DNA of 64,000 nucleotides from Centropus unirufus (taxonomy: Eukaryota; Chordata; Aves; Cuculiformes; Centropidae): assembly GCA_013397695.1 (NCBI GenBank), contig VYZI01000134.1:734830-798829 (forward strand). Direction: 5' to 3'. Position 1 is the stretch's first letter. The number at the start of each line of letters is the position of its first letter. A program made the position numbers and the translations under genes. Positions 11,349 through 24,500 of this stretch are shown piece after piece. The notes beneath the pieces are model-generated. The model was not told the origin of the DNA. It did not search any database and was given only the letters and a program-made list of their open reading frames with translations.

Positions 11349-11995
11349 AATCATAGAAACACCAGGGTGGAAAAGACCTCTGAGATCATCGAGTCCACCC
11401 ACACACACCCTTCCAATCACTAAACCATATCCCTAAGCACCTCATCCACCCATCTTTCAAACACCTTCAGGGATGGGGACTCGACCACCTCCCTGGGCAG
11501 CCTCTGCCAATGCCTGATGATCCTTTTGGTGAAGAATTTTTTCCTAATGTCCAATCTGAACCCGTCCTGGTGTAGCCTGAGGCCATTCCCTCTCATCCTA
11601 TTCTGTCATTTGGGAGAAGAGACCAACACCCACCTCTCCCCACCCTCCTTTCAGGCAGGCGTGGTCAGTGATAAGGTCCCCCCTCAGCCTCTTCTTCTCC
11701 AGGCTAAACAACCTCAGTCTTGTTCTCCAGCCCCTTCACCAGCTTTGTTGGAGTCCTGGAGCATGTCCAGAGAAGGTAATGTTCTTCTTGGAGTGAGGGG
11801 CCCAAAGCTGAAGACAGGATTCAAGGCGCGGCTCAAGCTCATTCAGCTGTTGACCAACACCCCCAGGTCCTTCTCCTGCAGGCAGCTTTCCAGCCACTCT
11901 TCCCCAAACCTGTAGCGCTGCCTGGGGTTGTTGTGTACCAAGGGCAGGACCTGGCATTTGGCCTGGTTAAACCTCATCCCACTGGTCTCTGCGCA
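11349..11995 (-). mobile_element. CR1 LINE 3' fragment (group B) with internal deletion
   Basis: The antisense copy starts 'aatcatagaaacaccaggg' and runs through 'ctccctgggcagcctctgcc' to 'gggcccaaagctgaagacag'. Near 11,830 it jumps directly to CR1 sequence normally further 5' ('tgttgaccaacacccccagg', then 'ctgcctggggttgttgtg') and ends at 'gttaaacctcatcccact'. About 150 bases of the usual CR1 sequence appear to be missing at the jump. Confidence 0.92.
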
Positions 11996-12618
11996 TCGGT
12001 AAACCACACACATCAATTTTAAAAAGCACTTAGTATGAAACGGTGACACTGTAAAAGCCCACTGGGTTTCAGAGTGTGAAGAGCTCAGCACTTCCCAAGT
12101 ATCCACCCCTCTAGAAAAGTATTATTATTGCACTGATCATGCAAAAATTAGGATATTTGTTGTCATCCCCCAAACCACCAGCTCCTCCCTCTCAAGTAGC
12201 GTTAACTCAGTATCTGTGGATATGAGACAGTGAAAGTGTTACAAACAAAAGCAGTGGTGCATTTCTCTGGGATACACAGCCCAGCCATCACCTGCAACCA
12301 GAGGCACCAAACAGCGCTTGTGTGCCAGTGTCACCCAGCACATGATGCCCTGTGAGGTACCGTACAGGGAAGCTCCTGTTCCGTTGAACTCACATGGATA
12401 CACGCTCAGCTACACGTGGCAGTTCTGCCCATGTAAACTCATGCTTAGGACATGGTTATTCATTGCCTGTTTTGCTTGTAAGAATCCTTTTCCACACCCT
12501 ACTGCACAGGTAGGACATGGCAGCATCAACTAGCAGAGAATGAGACAGGACTGTGCGACTTCAGTCGCATCTGCCTAACAATTAACACCACAAGACACTC
12601 CTCAGCACAGTAAGGACT
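11996..12618. other. Short unique spacer between two CR1 copies
   Basis: No repeat or gene is recognised. It contains only short open frames without identifiable features. Confidence 0.6.
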
Positions 12619-13230
12619 CTGTGCTCACAGGCTGGAAGGCCAAACGTGTCCTGGGCCGCATCAAAAGGAGCGTGGCCAGCAGGGAGAGGGAAGTGACTCT
12701 GCTCTCTTGTGAGACCCCACCTGGAGTGTTGTGTCCAGTTCTGGAGTCCTCAATGTAAGAAGGATATGGAACTGCTGAAGAGGGTCGAGGAGGCTGCAAA
12801 AGATGATCAGAGGACTGGAGAACCTTTGCTGTGAGGACAGATCGAGAGAGCTGGGGCTGTTCAGCCTGGAGAAGACTCCAGGTAGACCTTATAGTGGCCT
12901 TCCAGTACCTGAAGGGAACATACAAGAAAGCTGGGGAAGGACTTTTTACAAGGGTGAGTAGTGATAGCATGACGGAGAATGGCTTTAAATTGGAGAGGAA
13001 AAGATTTAAACTAGACATGGGAAGAAATTCTTCATGATGAATAAGGGTGGTGAGGCTCTGGCACAGGTTGCCCAAGGAGGCTGTGGATGGCCCCTCCCTG
13101 AGGTGTTCAAGGCCAGGTTGGATGGAGCCTTGAGCAGCCTGGTCTGGTGGGAGATGCCCCTGCCCATGGCAGGGGGGTTGGAACTGGATGATCTCTGGGG
13201 TCCCTTCCAACCCAAACCATTCTATGATAT
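12619..13230 (+). mobile_element. CR1 LINE 3' fragment (group A), about 610 bp
   Basis: The sense copy enters at 'gtgctcacaggctggaaggc' and passes 'atcaaaaggagcgtggccag', 'gatgatcagaggactggag' and 'ctgttcagcctggagaagac'. It ends 'cccaaaccattctatgat'. The long minus-strand open frame at 12,602-13,285 (227 codons) is the antisense reading of this element and should not be annotated as a protein. Confidence 0.95.
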
Positions 13231-16145
13231 CAACAGAGAACGCACATTTCCTTTGCCTGCTGTAAGACACTTTGAGACTGAACATCTACAATACAGAACA
13301 GCGCATCTTGGTGCATTGTTTTAAACTGGGGGACAGCCAACTTGCTGCCTCACATGCTTGTGGGATAGAAGTCTATCTTGGAAAGGAATCCAAATCAGAT
13401 TTGTACCTACCCAATTGCAAACACAAAACCTGGTAACGCTCTTCACGCTTATGTTTTGCTCCTTGTAAAAAGTCAGGAAAAAAAAGAAAAAGCATTGAAA
13501 CCCAACAATCCTACTTTCCTGAGTGCTTGCCATTAGCTCTGCCTACTGGATTCTTAAAAACTGCAGTCATGTAAGATGTGCTATTACTTAATTCCAGCAA
13601 TTGAAAGACGGGAAGCCACAGTGGGCTTATGGTGAGTAAATCAGTGTACGGGTCAGGAGAAGAGGTCTACGAAAACAGGCTCAAAATTAGCTGCAGACTG
13701 CCTGCCAAAGAAGCTATTATTAAGAAATCTGTTCTACTTAGCCACCTACCCATGACAACAAGGTACAAAGCAACCGAAGGGTACCCAGAAGGAAAGGCTG
13801 TTATGATCATGAGAAGAGATCTATTCTGCTGTGGAGCCTCTGAGAGAGGAAAGGCCAGGAAAAAAAAATTGAAGCAGCAGTTCTGCTACAACAACAACAA
13901 AACAATATTTATTTAGGAGGGATGGGCCATCAGCCCAACATTTAACAAATCCAAGCTCTCCAAACAGGATGGCTTTAACACTGAGAAAGTCTACCGTATT
14001 CGTGGAAGAGCAGGAACAGGATATGTCATATCTGAGAAAGAGAGTGCTTATTTGTCACCAGGAGCGCTCCAGCATAGTCAGTGGCTGAGAAACAGTGCTT
14101 TGAATCCTCCCCTTTGGACAGAGCATTCGGTTCTCAGCATCTCGAGCAGCAAAGCTAAGGAAAAAAATCTGAAGTCTTGGGTGTGTAAAGTTCTGCTTCA
14201 AAATGAACACATGGAAGGGATTAATCTATGTCCAGATCATTAATGCTGCTTTTAACGAGTATGACATCGATATAATTAATTAGATAGCATCATGACAGCT
14301 CCCCCGCAAAAGAGGGAAATTCAAAAGAGGAATTCAGACAGCTCGAGAAGACAGCTGCAATAACCCACAGAGATAATCTGGTATGAGAAGGTGTTTAGTA
14401 AAATCGGCAAGGGCTTTCAGATAGGACTTTGAGAGCAGTGCACTGAGGACACTTCTGGCATCCATTAAGAGCTCTGAATTTCACTGAAGTACACACCTCA
14501 AGTGGACAGCACAAACAACTCCAAGCATCCAACCCAAAGTGGGTCAGAAGAAAGCAGGTGCCCTGTATCCTTGCTCCTGAAGTAGGGATGCCTCTGACTA
14601 GCAAGAAAAAAAGCATGGTTTTCTATTCAGGTAACTTTGTCCAGCTTTTGAGATTCAAAACCCCAATCAAGACCTCCTGTTAGAAGAGCTCATTAAAAAA
14701 GTGGACTCCTTTGGCTCCCACAAACTCCTTTCTTTCAACTTCAGATTTCTTCATCTTCACTCCTTGCTAAACTCTGTGTCTTTGTTTTCTCTTGAAGGAT
14801 GAGAGTGAAAATTAGGAAAAGGATATTAGACATTAGCAAAGAATGGAGCCAATATGTGCAAAACAGAGTCTCCTTGACCCCCAAACCTGGCGTTTCAGCA
14901 TTAGTTCTTCAGATTGAAAGACAAACAAATCACACGTGTTTCAGTGTTTATAGGGTTAAAGTGCTACAGAGGGCCATAATAATCCAAGTACAGGGTATCA
15001 TACCACTATGCCTGTGTAAGTGTCCTGCTCCTAAGGCACACACCTGTCCTACAGAGCATCAAAGGTAAATAAATTGGAACAATCAGTATTCACAAGCAAA
15101 GAAGGCATTAAGATTTTACAGGATGACGTGGTTCAGTGGTTCCAGGACAGAAGAACAGCAGCAGTCGTGATAAAGGCTCCAATAAACCACTCATCTGTGG
15201 AGTAACAGGAGAAGAGAACAGAACGAACAGTCAGAAGGGTCAGCAGTAGGTGAGCACAGGCACTGGCTGGAGATCAGTTTTTTTTAAAAGCAGCAAGAGA
15301 ATAGTAGGTAATTTCTGATTTGCTTAAAACCCCTAAAGCCAGGTACCCACAGATCGCACGCAGAACGCCTGTCTAGGTGGGTATTTGTTATGCAAAGAGA
15401 AAACCACCTTGGGGCACCCAGAACCAAAGCCTGGGGTCTGTGAGTATGCGTGGCAGAACGCTCTGCTGCACACAACTGCTTCGCAAAAGCTAAACACTGC
15501 CTGAGCAGTTTCCTCCACAGACAGTAACAGGTAGGTATGGAATTTGCAATCACTTTCCTTCCACCTCCACTCAGAACAGGAGTGGCAGGGTATGGGAGGA
15601 ATTGGATTTTCCTGGTTTGAGAGGCAAAGCTAGGGGAAGTACAGAAGAAATAAATACATCAAGGTCCATCTTTGTTCCAAGGGTCAACACAGATGAGAGG
15701 AAAAAAAATAAAATCAATTCCACCCCCTGGTATGTATGGGGTTTTTTTCAGTTGTAAAAGGATGATTAATCCCATACAACTGCCTTCCCAAAATACAAGT
15801 ACTGGAAGGTCTTTTGGGACTTTTTTTTCCTTATTATTGCTGCTATTTACTACATTGTGCCAATTTGCCAAAAGTAAACATAATATGTGGACTCTTCCTC
15901 AACACCTCTCTTCAGTTCTCACTTCCTATCCTCACCTTTCTATCCTGCATCACTGAAGCCTTCTGAAAGAAACAGACCTGGTGTTTAACTACAGTGAAGA
16001 GTCTAAAATCATACATGCAGAAAGATCAGCAGGAATTATTGCCCCTAATCATTGATACAGCAAGGCTTAATGGAAGACAATGACTGCTAAAAAAAAAAAA
16101 TTAGATCATCACACCACAAAAATTAACAATGCCTTCTAAAAGTTC
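13231..16145. other. Unique A-rich DNA
   Basis: I recognise no repeat family beyond short A runs and a small CAA repeat near 13,889. One minus-strand segment at 13,411-13,461 follows a very strong pyrimidine tract (ctttttcttttttttcc...acaag). It is 17 open codons beginning EQNISVKS and ends before GTAGGT. I consider it too short to call. Confidence 0.55.
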
Positions 16146-17055
16146 AGTTCAATATCTTCATCAATGACCTGGATGAAGGGATAGAATGGACCCTTGGCGA
16201 GCTCACCAATGACACTAAGCTGGGAGGAAGTGTTCATCTGCTTGAGGGTAGGGAGGCTCTTCAAAGGGATCTGGACAGGCTGGACTGATGGGCAGAGACC
16301 AACGGAATGAGGTTTAACAAGGCCAAGTGCCGGGTCCTGCACTTGGGACACAACAACCCCAGGCAGCGCTCCAGGCTTGGGGAAGAGCGGTTGGAAAGCT
16401 GCCTTCAGGAGAAGGACCTGGGGGTGCTGGTTGACAGTTAAGTGAACACGAGCCAGCAGCGTGCCCAGGTGGCCAAGGCCAATGGCATCTTGGCCCGATA
16501 GTGTACTCTAACAGTGTACTGCCCCTGTACTCGGCACTGGTGAGGCCACACCTTGAATCCTGTGTTCAGTTCTCAGCTCCCTCTCTAAGAGGAGGACATT
16601 AAGGATTTGGAGCATGTCCAGAGAAGGGCAACGAAGCTGGTGAAGGGGCTGAGGAACAAGTCTTATGAGGAGCAGCTGAGGGAACTGGGGTTGTTCAGCC
16701 TGGAGAAGAGGAGGCTGAGGGGAGACCCCATCACTGCCTCCACCTGCCTGAAAGGAGGTTGTGGAGAGGTGGGTGCTGGTCTCTTCTCCCAAGTGACAGG
16801 GGATAGGACAAGGGGGAATGGCCTCAAGCTGCACCAGGGCAGGTTCAGAGTGAACATCAGGAAAAATTCTTCACCAAAAGGATCATCAGGCATTGGCAGA
16901 GGCTGCGCAGGGAGGTGGTGGAGTCCCTATCCCTGGAGGCGTTTAAGAAATGGGGAGATTAAGTGATTAAGGATATGGTTTAGTAGTGGACAGGTAAAGT
17001 TGGACTCGATGATCTCAAAGGTCTTTTCCAACCTGGTGATTCTATGATTCTATGA
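16146..17055 (+). mobile_element. CR1 LINE 3' fragment with reverse transcriptase remnant (group B), longest copy
   Basis: This is the longest CR1 here. Its first 80 bases still translate as the end of a LINE reverse transcriptase: FINDLDEGIEW, then TLGELTNDTKLGG. In active CR1 the second piece carries the catalytic FADD box. Here it reads LTND, so the first Asp of the pair is gone, and a stop follows shortly after. Downstream it holds 'tgcacttgggacacaacaa', 'gacctgggggtgctggttga' and 'ctgttcagcctggagaagag' type blocks. It ends with two ATTCTATG octamers at 17,039-17,054. It is a dead copy. Confidence 0.96.
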
Positions 17056-18212
17056 AAAACTGCATACTCAATTCCATGCCATGGTTCCAGCCACACAGCA
17101 GGGCTAGAGACTATAAACAAATACTCACACGCCTTCAATATTTATGCACAGCTGCTACTACAGAACAAGCAATTGCAAAATTATGTGTTTGGGCTCAATC
17201 TTGAATTCATGAGGTACCAAGTGTCTGTAGCAGCCACTTATGCCATCGCAGGCTAAACTCCACTCCTCTCTAATATCAAGAGGTTGAGGGCAAAGGAATC
17301 TGGTTTCCAAATGCAAACGCTATGGCTTCCATAGAGGCAGGGTCCGGAAAGAGGCATTTGCTGTTCAAAGGCATTTTCTTTTAATTAAAATCCATCTACT
17401 TAATACTGAAACACAAGAATGCAACCAAAAATATCCACAGAAGATAACAGCAACAAATACCTTTTCCCCATACAGGGCATCCAATTATTGTCACATACCT
17501 GAACAAGCTCTTGATATTTACACTGGCTCTGGAAGCAGGTTGAGCAAGTCACTAGAAGTCCTTGGCACAGAACTATGTTTCAGACCACAGTGACCAACAC
17601 AGACTTAATCTCCTCTCTGAATCTGTTCTAAAGAGAGCCCTGGGTAATTGCCCCAAGGGAAAGGTCAGCATCCTTCCTCTCCCTCTATTCTACCCAGAAA
17701 AAAATGTGGAAAAAGAAGTTCAGATAATGAAGACCCGACGCCTCAGTAGGAAAGCTCTGGAGGCATCCCAGGAGTTTAACAGGGTAACAGGAAGAAATTC
17801 TCCGGGCTCAAAAACTGAAAAAGAGACAAGTGTAAGAGTGTTTCAGTGTCAGTTTTTTGCATCGAAACTGCAACCTTAACACCTCTCACATCACCCAGTT
17901 AACCCAGCACAGCCATCAGTGATGCCTGTGAGGTAGCAGACACTACTCAACAGCAAGTTAGAGGTCACAATGCTTCTCCAAGAGATTGCCAGAAAAACAT
18001 ATAAACTTCCAGGCTTTCCCTACAAGTCTGTCACCAGATTTACTTGTACCAATGTCAGCCCTTTGATCTGAAGACAAAGGAAGCAACGTTGGACCTCAGT
18101 TATCTGGTAAGCAGCTTTCATCTGAAAACAGACAAGCACCTGAAGTCTAACCCCAAGCCTTTAAATTAATTTCCAGGTCATTTCTGTAACACTAACACAT
18201 ACGGTTGGATGA
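17056..18212. other. Unique DNA, no gene recognised
   Basis: A-rich unique sequence. A plus-strand open frame at 17,562-17,879 (105 codons) has no recognisable motif and lies on the strand opposite to the skew. I leave it uncalled. Confidence 0.55.
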
Positions 18213-18763
18213 AGAATCACAGAATCAGGAATTACAGAATCACCAGTTTAGAAAAGACCTTTGAGATCAGTCCAACTGCACCTGTCAACTACCAAACCAT
18301 ATCCCTAAGCATCTCATCCACTGTCTTTTAAATTTCTTCAGGGCTGGGGACACCATCACCTCCCTGCGCAGCCTCTGCCAGTGCCTGAGGACCCTTTCAG
18401 GGAAGAATATTTTCCTAATGTCCAATGTGAACCTGCCCTGGTGCAGCTTGAGGCCATTCCCCCTTGTCCTATCACGTGACACCTGGGAGAAGAGACCAGC
18501 ACCCACCGCTCCACGACCTCCTTTCAGGCAGTTGGAGGCAGGGATAAGGTCTCCCCTCAGCCTCCTCTTCTCCAGGCTGAACAATGCCAGTTCCCTCAGC
18601 CACTCCTCTTGTTATCCAGCCCCTTCACCAGCTTCTTTGCTCTTCTCTGGACACGCTCCAGGACCTCAATGTCCTTCTTGTAGTGAGGGAGCCCAGAACT
18701 GAACACAGGATTCAAGGTGTGGCCTCGCCAGTGCCGAGTACAGGGGCAGAATCACCTCCCTGG
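18213..18763 (-). mobile_element. CR1 LINE 3' fragment (group B), minus strand
   Basis: The antisense copy begins 'gaagaatcacagaatcagg' with a slightly duplicated start ('aattacagaatcaccag'). It follows the same blocks as the 4,514 copy and stops at the same place, 'atcacctccctgg'. Beyond this, 'aaaaaaatctcagagcag' is unrelated host sequence, so the boundary is clear. Confidence 0.95.
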
Positions 18764-20771
18764 AAAAAAATCTCAGAGCAGCATCTAATCCCTAGCAAAG
18801 TTAGCATCCCAGATAATGTTTCTACAGACCACTCCAAGCCTGAATAGGGCAAACCCGAATTCTTTACACACGCTGTGACCACAGCCAGTGGTGTTCTGGG
18901 CACCAACTTGTTGCTTGTTCCTGTTTGGAGCAGAGTCATGACCTGCTCCTCTTGCCAGTCCAGTGGGATCACATCAAAACATACGACTGAGATAATGACA
19001 GCGTTGCTTTCTTCACTGAATGCCACCTCATCTACCACATAAGGGGCTGAGCTCACATTCACACAGCCATGGCAATCCCATCACGCAGAGAAATTGGCCC
19101 TCTCACATCTTAAATGCACCCCAGCTTCCAGGTTACAGCTCCACCTGCTTCTATCAGGATCTCTTCCAGAAAGAGGATGACTATGGTACAAACTGCTGAA
19201 GAAGTACGTGATGCTTTTCATCCATTTCTCCCTGCCACAGCATATTTGGATATTCAGCTGTTCTATTTTTATTCAGTGAATATTTACTATCTGTCAAAAT
19301 ACATTGGGGGAAAAAAATGTATTTCCAGAAGGAATAGAAATGTTTGCAACTCCCTCCACTTTGACAAAGAGGGAGGGGATGTGGGGAGAAAAAGGCAGGT
19401 GGGAGGGAATTTCAGAAGTGCCCAAACATTTCCTAAATTAAAAAAAAAATTTGGTTGGAGCAGTTTCAGCAATGCCAACATTTCCAAATTAACGTATTCA
19501 TGTTTTCATAAAAAACATAAAGAATAAACATGGATTCTATTAGCACACAGTGAAATCTTCATCATAACCAGAAGACATGTTTCAAAATTCATCCAAAATT
19601 AAATGCTAATCTTTTTTGCCACAGAGAACTGACCAGCTTAACTTCAAAGTCCCAATCTATTTTTTCCGTTAAACTGATAAATTTCTTATTCTATTCCTAC
19701 TCTGTCCTTTGTAACTCCAGATGGGATGTTAAAAAGATTAACACCTCTATTAAAGCAATTTTTTGATGAATTAAAGTATCTTAAATTAAACTGCACAGTA
19801 GTAATGTAATGTACTCCCATCCTGGGCACTCATCAGAGAGACAAACAGCCCCGTGATGTCAGCAGCACCTCTGATGAAGAAATGCCTTTCCCTTGTTAAT
19901 CATGGCACAAAGGTAAGAAGGAGCCTCCTAAGAATCCAGGGTGAAAAAGATAAAAACAAATAGCAGAGAAAAATCATTAAACCATAAGCAGAATATTTAC
20001 TCTCTTCTACAGCGCAGATTGGTCCGGCCTCTTGTAACTAAAGTGTAATAAACAACATCCACTCCCTCAAAGCATTTCCAAAAGTCTCAGGATAGAATAA
20101 GACACCAAGTAACAGGAATTAATTCTTTAATTTTAACTGTGCAATTATTCACAGAGACAGTGCCCTAAAACTAAGGAGCTTTTTTCTGTTAAACACAGAT
20201 GATTTATCAAATCAATTCTCTAATTGCTGCCATTTCAAGTTAACACTAAAATCTTTGTTGCTTGCTTCCTCCAAGTGTCTATAGCTGTTATTTACTTAGA
20301 TGTTGATCATCCATATTTTGATTTACTGGCGCTTACTAGAGACAAAATTAATTCTCAGTGAAACACAGCTTATTCAAGAAAATGAATTATAAATAAAGGG
20401 GGAAAAAAAGAACATTCAGGAGCAGCATAAAGAGTTCACTGGAAGCAGCTGGCCTCCAGTGCTTATTTCTTTTGCATTAAAGTATTCTGTAGCTTGATGC
20501 TAAGTGTTCCTGATTCACTTGTTTGTATTTGCATTATATTATATAGGAGGAAGGAACAGCAAGATTGAACAGAGATGTTTCTGCATCTTTTAGCAGCATG
20601 TCTTCCTCAAATTATTTTTTATTATACGATTCCTACTGTTTCCACATTCCCCGAGAAATGATGACATGGGGAAAAAGACAGTTTGACTGGCAGCCACCTC
20701 ATTTTTTTACATTTCTTGTAAGGATTGCAGGTTAGCTACGAAAACATCCTCTCACACTTGGAAGAGGATTA
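18764..20771. other. Unique DNA with a G-rich patch
   Basis: Minus-strand sequence at 18,764-19,062 stays open for about 100 codons and contains SAPYVVDEVAFSEES, but I recognise no domain. A G-rich run at 19,371-19,407 could fold as a quadruplex. The remainder is AT-rich with no repeats that I can name. Confidence 0.5.
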
Positions 20772-21500
20772 AGAATCATAGAGCGGTTCGGGTTGGGAGG
20801 GACCCCAAAGACCATCCAGTTCCAATCCCCCTGCCATGGGCAGGGACACCTCCCACCAATCCAGGCTGCTCAAGGCCCCATCCAATCTGGCCTTGAACGC
20901 CTCCAGGGTGGGGGCAGCCACTGCTTCTCTGGGCAACCTGTACCAGGGCCTCACCATCCTCAGTGGGAAGAATTTCTTCCTAATGGCTAGCCTAAATCTT
21001 CTCCTCTCCAATTTAAACCCAATCCCCCTCCTCCTATCACTCACACCCTTGTAAAAAGTCCTTCCCCAGATAGCCAGTAGGCTCCCTTCAGGTACTGGAG
21101 GTCCTCTATAAGATCTCCCTGGAGTCTTCTCTAGGCTGAACAGCCCCAACTCTCTCGGTCTGTCCTCACACCAGAGGTGCTCCAGCCCTCTGATCATCTT
21201 TGCTGCCTCCTCCAGACCCGCTCCAACAGCTCCATGTCCTCCTTATATTGAGGACTCCAGAACTGGACACAACACTCCAGGTGGGGTCTCACAAGAAGAG
21301 CAGAGAGGCAGTCACCTCCCTCTCCCTGCTGGCCACGCTGCTTTTGATGCAGCCCAGGACACATTTGGCCTTCTGGGCTGCGAGCACGCACTGTTGGCTC
21401 ATCTTGAGCTTCTCATCAATCAGCACCCCCAAGTCCTTCCCTGTGGGGCTGCTCTCAGTCACATCATCCCCATCCTGTATTGAAACCATGGATTGGCCAA
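20772..21500 (-). mobile_element. CR1 LINE 3' fragment (group A), about 730 bp
   Basis: The antisense copy starts 'aatcatagagcggttcgggt' and is well preserved through 'cccctgccatgggcagggac', 'tccagccctctgatcatct', 'ctccagaactggacacaaca', 'catcaatcagcacccccaag' and 'catcctgtattgaaaccatg'. The 142-codon minus-strand frame at 20,769-21,197 and the overlapping plus frames are readings of this untranslated 3' region. Confidence 0.95.
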
Positions 21501-24500
21501 GATAATTACTATAACTTTTCCTCCAAAGGTATACAAGTAAATGCCCTATACAAGTAAAGCACAACATTACTGCTAAAAAGTACCTGATGTTTCTTCAGTT
21601 TTTCATTTTCTGACCCATACTTGTTTGGGTCTGCCAGTGCACTTGAGGAGCAATCCCAGCCAATCGCAGGGATGCAGCCCTGCAACCGGCCTCACCCAAG
21701 ACACTCGAGCTGACAGAGGAAAAACGAAAGACCCTTTTGGCTTTATGTGAGGCCTTCAGTCTTAAAAAGATAAAAATCAGTTTGCAGCGTGTTAACAGAT
21801 GTTTGCTTTCAGCCTTTTCTTCCTAGGAAATACACCATTCACACTTTATACCATTAAAAACACTTCATGCTTCAGTCTCAATGTTCTTGGTAACTCAGAA
21901 CCAGAACAATCACAGAAGTACCAAAAATCCTGTTTTAGTTAAAAGTTCAATGGCAATTCCATGTTGCACATACATTTTATCACTCTCTAAATTCAAATCC
22001 AAAGAGCAAAGGAAACCTGTCCTGGAACTGGAAAATAATCCAGCCCCCTGATAAGATTATCAGTAGAGGAAAAAGTCCCAATCAGAACTGTTAGGCAAAA
22101 AAGTTCCATTTCTTAGAAAAGCCTTCCTAAAGTAGGAGACCTTTCTTCACCATGCCAACTCACAAAAGCCAGCGAGGAACATCCTTGGAGCATACATCCT
22201 TCCACATCACCATGAAGTACATTTTCCATAAATAACAAAAATTCCAGCTGTAGAATTAAGTACTGAGCAGAGGATGAACTTAAAATCAACATTTAGGTTT
22301 ATATTAACCAACATTTAGCCACAATTGGGTTTTTCTAGTTGCTTCCCAAGAACAATGGTTAGTACTACTGATGAGGTAAACACACGTAATTGTTAATTTA
22401 CTTTGCACAGCCCAGGTTTACGCACAACGCGTGGCAATAGCATGGCAACCAAGCACAGGTCTGCCCATCAGCTTCCAGACACTGAACAGCATCCCATATC
22501 CCTAGATGCCACATCATTCATAGCATAAAAAGCCTTGGGTTAGGATTTACCACCTCTTCAAAACAGCACATCTCAATCCCAAATGTTAATTTACACATGA
22601 AGCAAAATGCTGAAAAAGAGCTGCGTGACAGTAACCACTTGGACCGTGTTCACACTCTCCTGAAAAGCTCAGCTTTGTGCGAGTGAAATCTTCCATCCAG
22701 GCTTACATTTCCCAGTCCTTCCATAAAGGCCGAAGTGGGTAGCCCCTTGTCCTCATCACTAGCATCACAGAAGGGCTGCATTTGCTTTACATGATATATT
22801 GTGAGCTCCAGAACAGGAGCTGTCATCTACGTCACGTTGCACCTTACCCAACGTGCTGGTCAAGGTGGGGCAAGGCAAAAGAAGGGAGCAAAGCAAACAT
22901 TTCAGCAATACCAAATGCCATTTTTGCTTGTGCTCACAGCCAGTTTGTAATTCAACACCTTTTACAATCAAAGCGAGGACGCAGCCCAACCTTTATTTCC
23001 TCAGAAATGCTGATGTTGAGAGGGCAAACTTTAAGCAAGCGACATGCATTCAGCCAATGGATTATTAAACCCCTCCACCTCCTTGCTGCGGAATCTGGCC
23101 CCTCAACTACCTAATAATAAACAGGAATTGAAGTCACTAAAGGTGGCAGATGCCAGTTATCACCAGACATAGCATTTCAGAAGTCTCTTTTCCCTCTCCA
23201 CGCCGCTTTCCTGGTAGCTTACATACAAGATTTTGATCTGTCTTCTGCAACTGTTCTTTCATTGATGAAGTTTTATTTTTCCTGGTAATCCTATCACTTA
23301 AGAAATCAGCTGCCTGTGATCCCATGAGTACTGTTCTGTTACAGGTCCCATGCTGATGTTTGGGAATCGGTCAGCTCTGATGAGAAGCATCACAGCTCCC
23401 AGTTCCAAGAGTAATGCCCACTGGTAGCTATCCAATACCAGGATGTCTTTTTTTCCTTTCTTCAAATTCTTCCAGCAGTTTCAGTGTGAAACAATTAACA
23501 AACTTTACTTCCACTAAAGATAACAATGCCTTGAGATTTATCTTTTCCATCTCTTCCTATCCACCCTTCTAGCTCTTTGGGCTCACCATTATATGTTTGG
23601 ACACTTGTTTTATTCACATCCATTTCCTTAATGCTCAATGAGCCTCAAAGGAGCAGAGCTGCTCAAATCAGCCACACACTGCACTGGTGGGTACAGCGTG
23701 CCAATACGTGTCATGAACCAAGTGAACACATAGTGGGTCATACAAGCAACAATCTCATCTGCACAAGTGAATAAAAATACCCCTCACTATAAATGCAAAG
23801 AAAAAATTAAGTAAATAACTTTATGTTGCCCAAATCTGATCATGAGATTCAGCTCAAATATTGCCTCTTCAGCATCAGAGTAAACATTACACTAAAAATT
23901 ATCATTATGGGGCTATTTGACCCCCAACTAAAGGATACATTTCATTAAAGAGGAGACTGGTTAAGAATCAAATCACAGGGGGAAAGTGGGGTAACAAACA
24001 AAACCCAGAAACCAATGTGTGTGGCCTTCTGGACTTCTATGAAGAGTTAAAGACACCCCAGAGGGTGACTCACACCAAGTTAAGACTTAGAAGTAATTTC
24101 AGAAATGCCCTGTGGGACCAGAAGGGCTGTTCCTAACATCATAGCCAACACCACCACCAGGACTCCAGCAGTGCAATAAAACCTGCCACGTTGCCACAGT
24201 TGAATGTTCACCAGCTTGGTGTTGCTTTTCTTTTTTTCTCCTCTCTTGACAGTACCCAGGGGAAGCAATTGGATTAAGTCCATCCCACTCTACATTGTGA
24301 ATATGGCAAAAAGCTGTAAATTAGGCCTTTTGCTCCCAGACTACAGGCATCAGAAGAGTCAACCAGGCTGTCTGCAAAGGAACAGAGCACCCAAGAACTT
24401 GAGGCAGGGAGACAGCCGGACATGGCAGACTAACAGCTCTGCTCTCTCAGTACACCTGCAGAGAAGGTAACAGCACTTCAGGTTGCTTGGACAAAGTGCT

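Noticed and set aside
12602..13285. 227-codon minus-strand open frame
   Set aside because: It is the antisense reading of the CR1 copy at 12,619-13,230. The same wording recurs antisense to the other group A copies.
20769..21197. 142-codon minus-strand open frame
   Set aside because: Sense reading of the CR1 untranslated 3' region, not a protein-coding part of the element.
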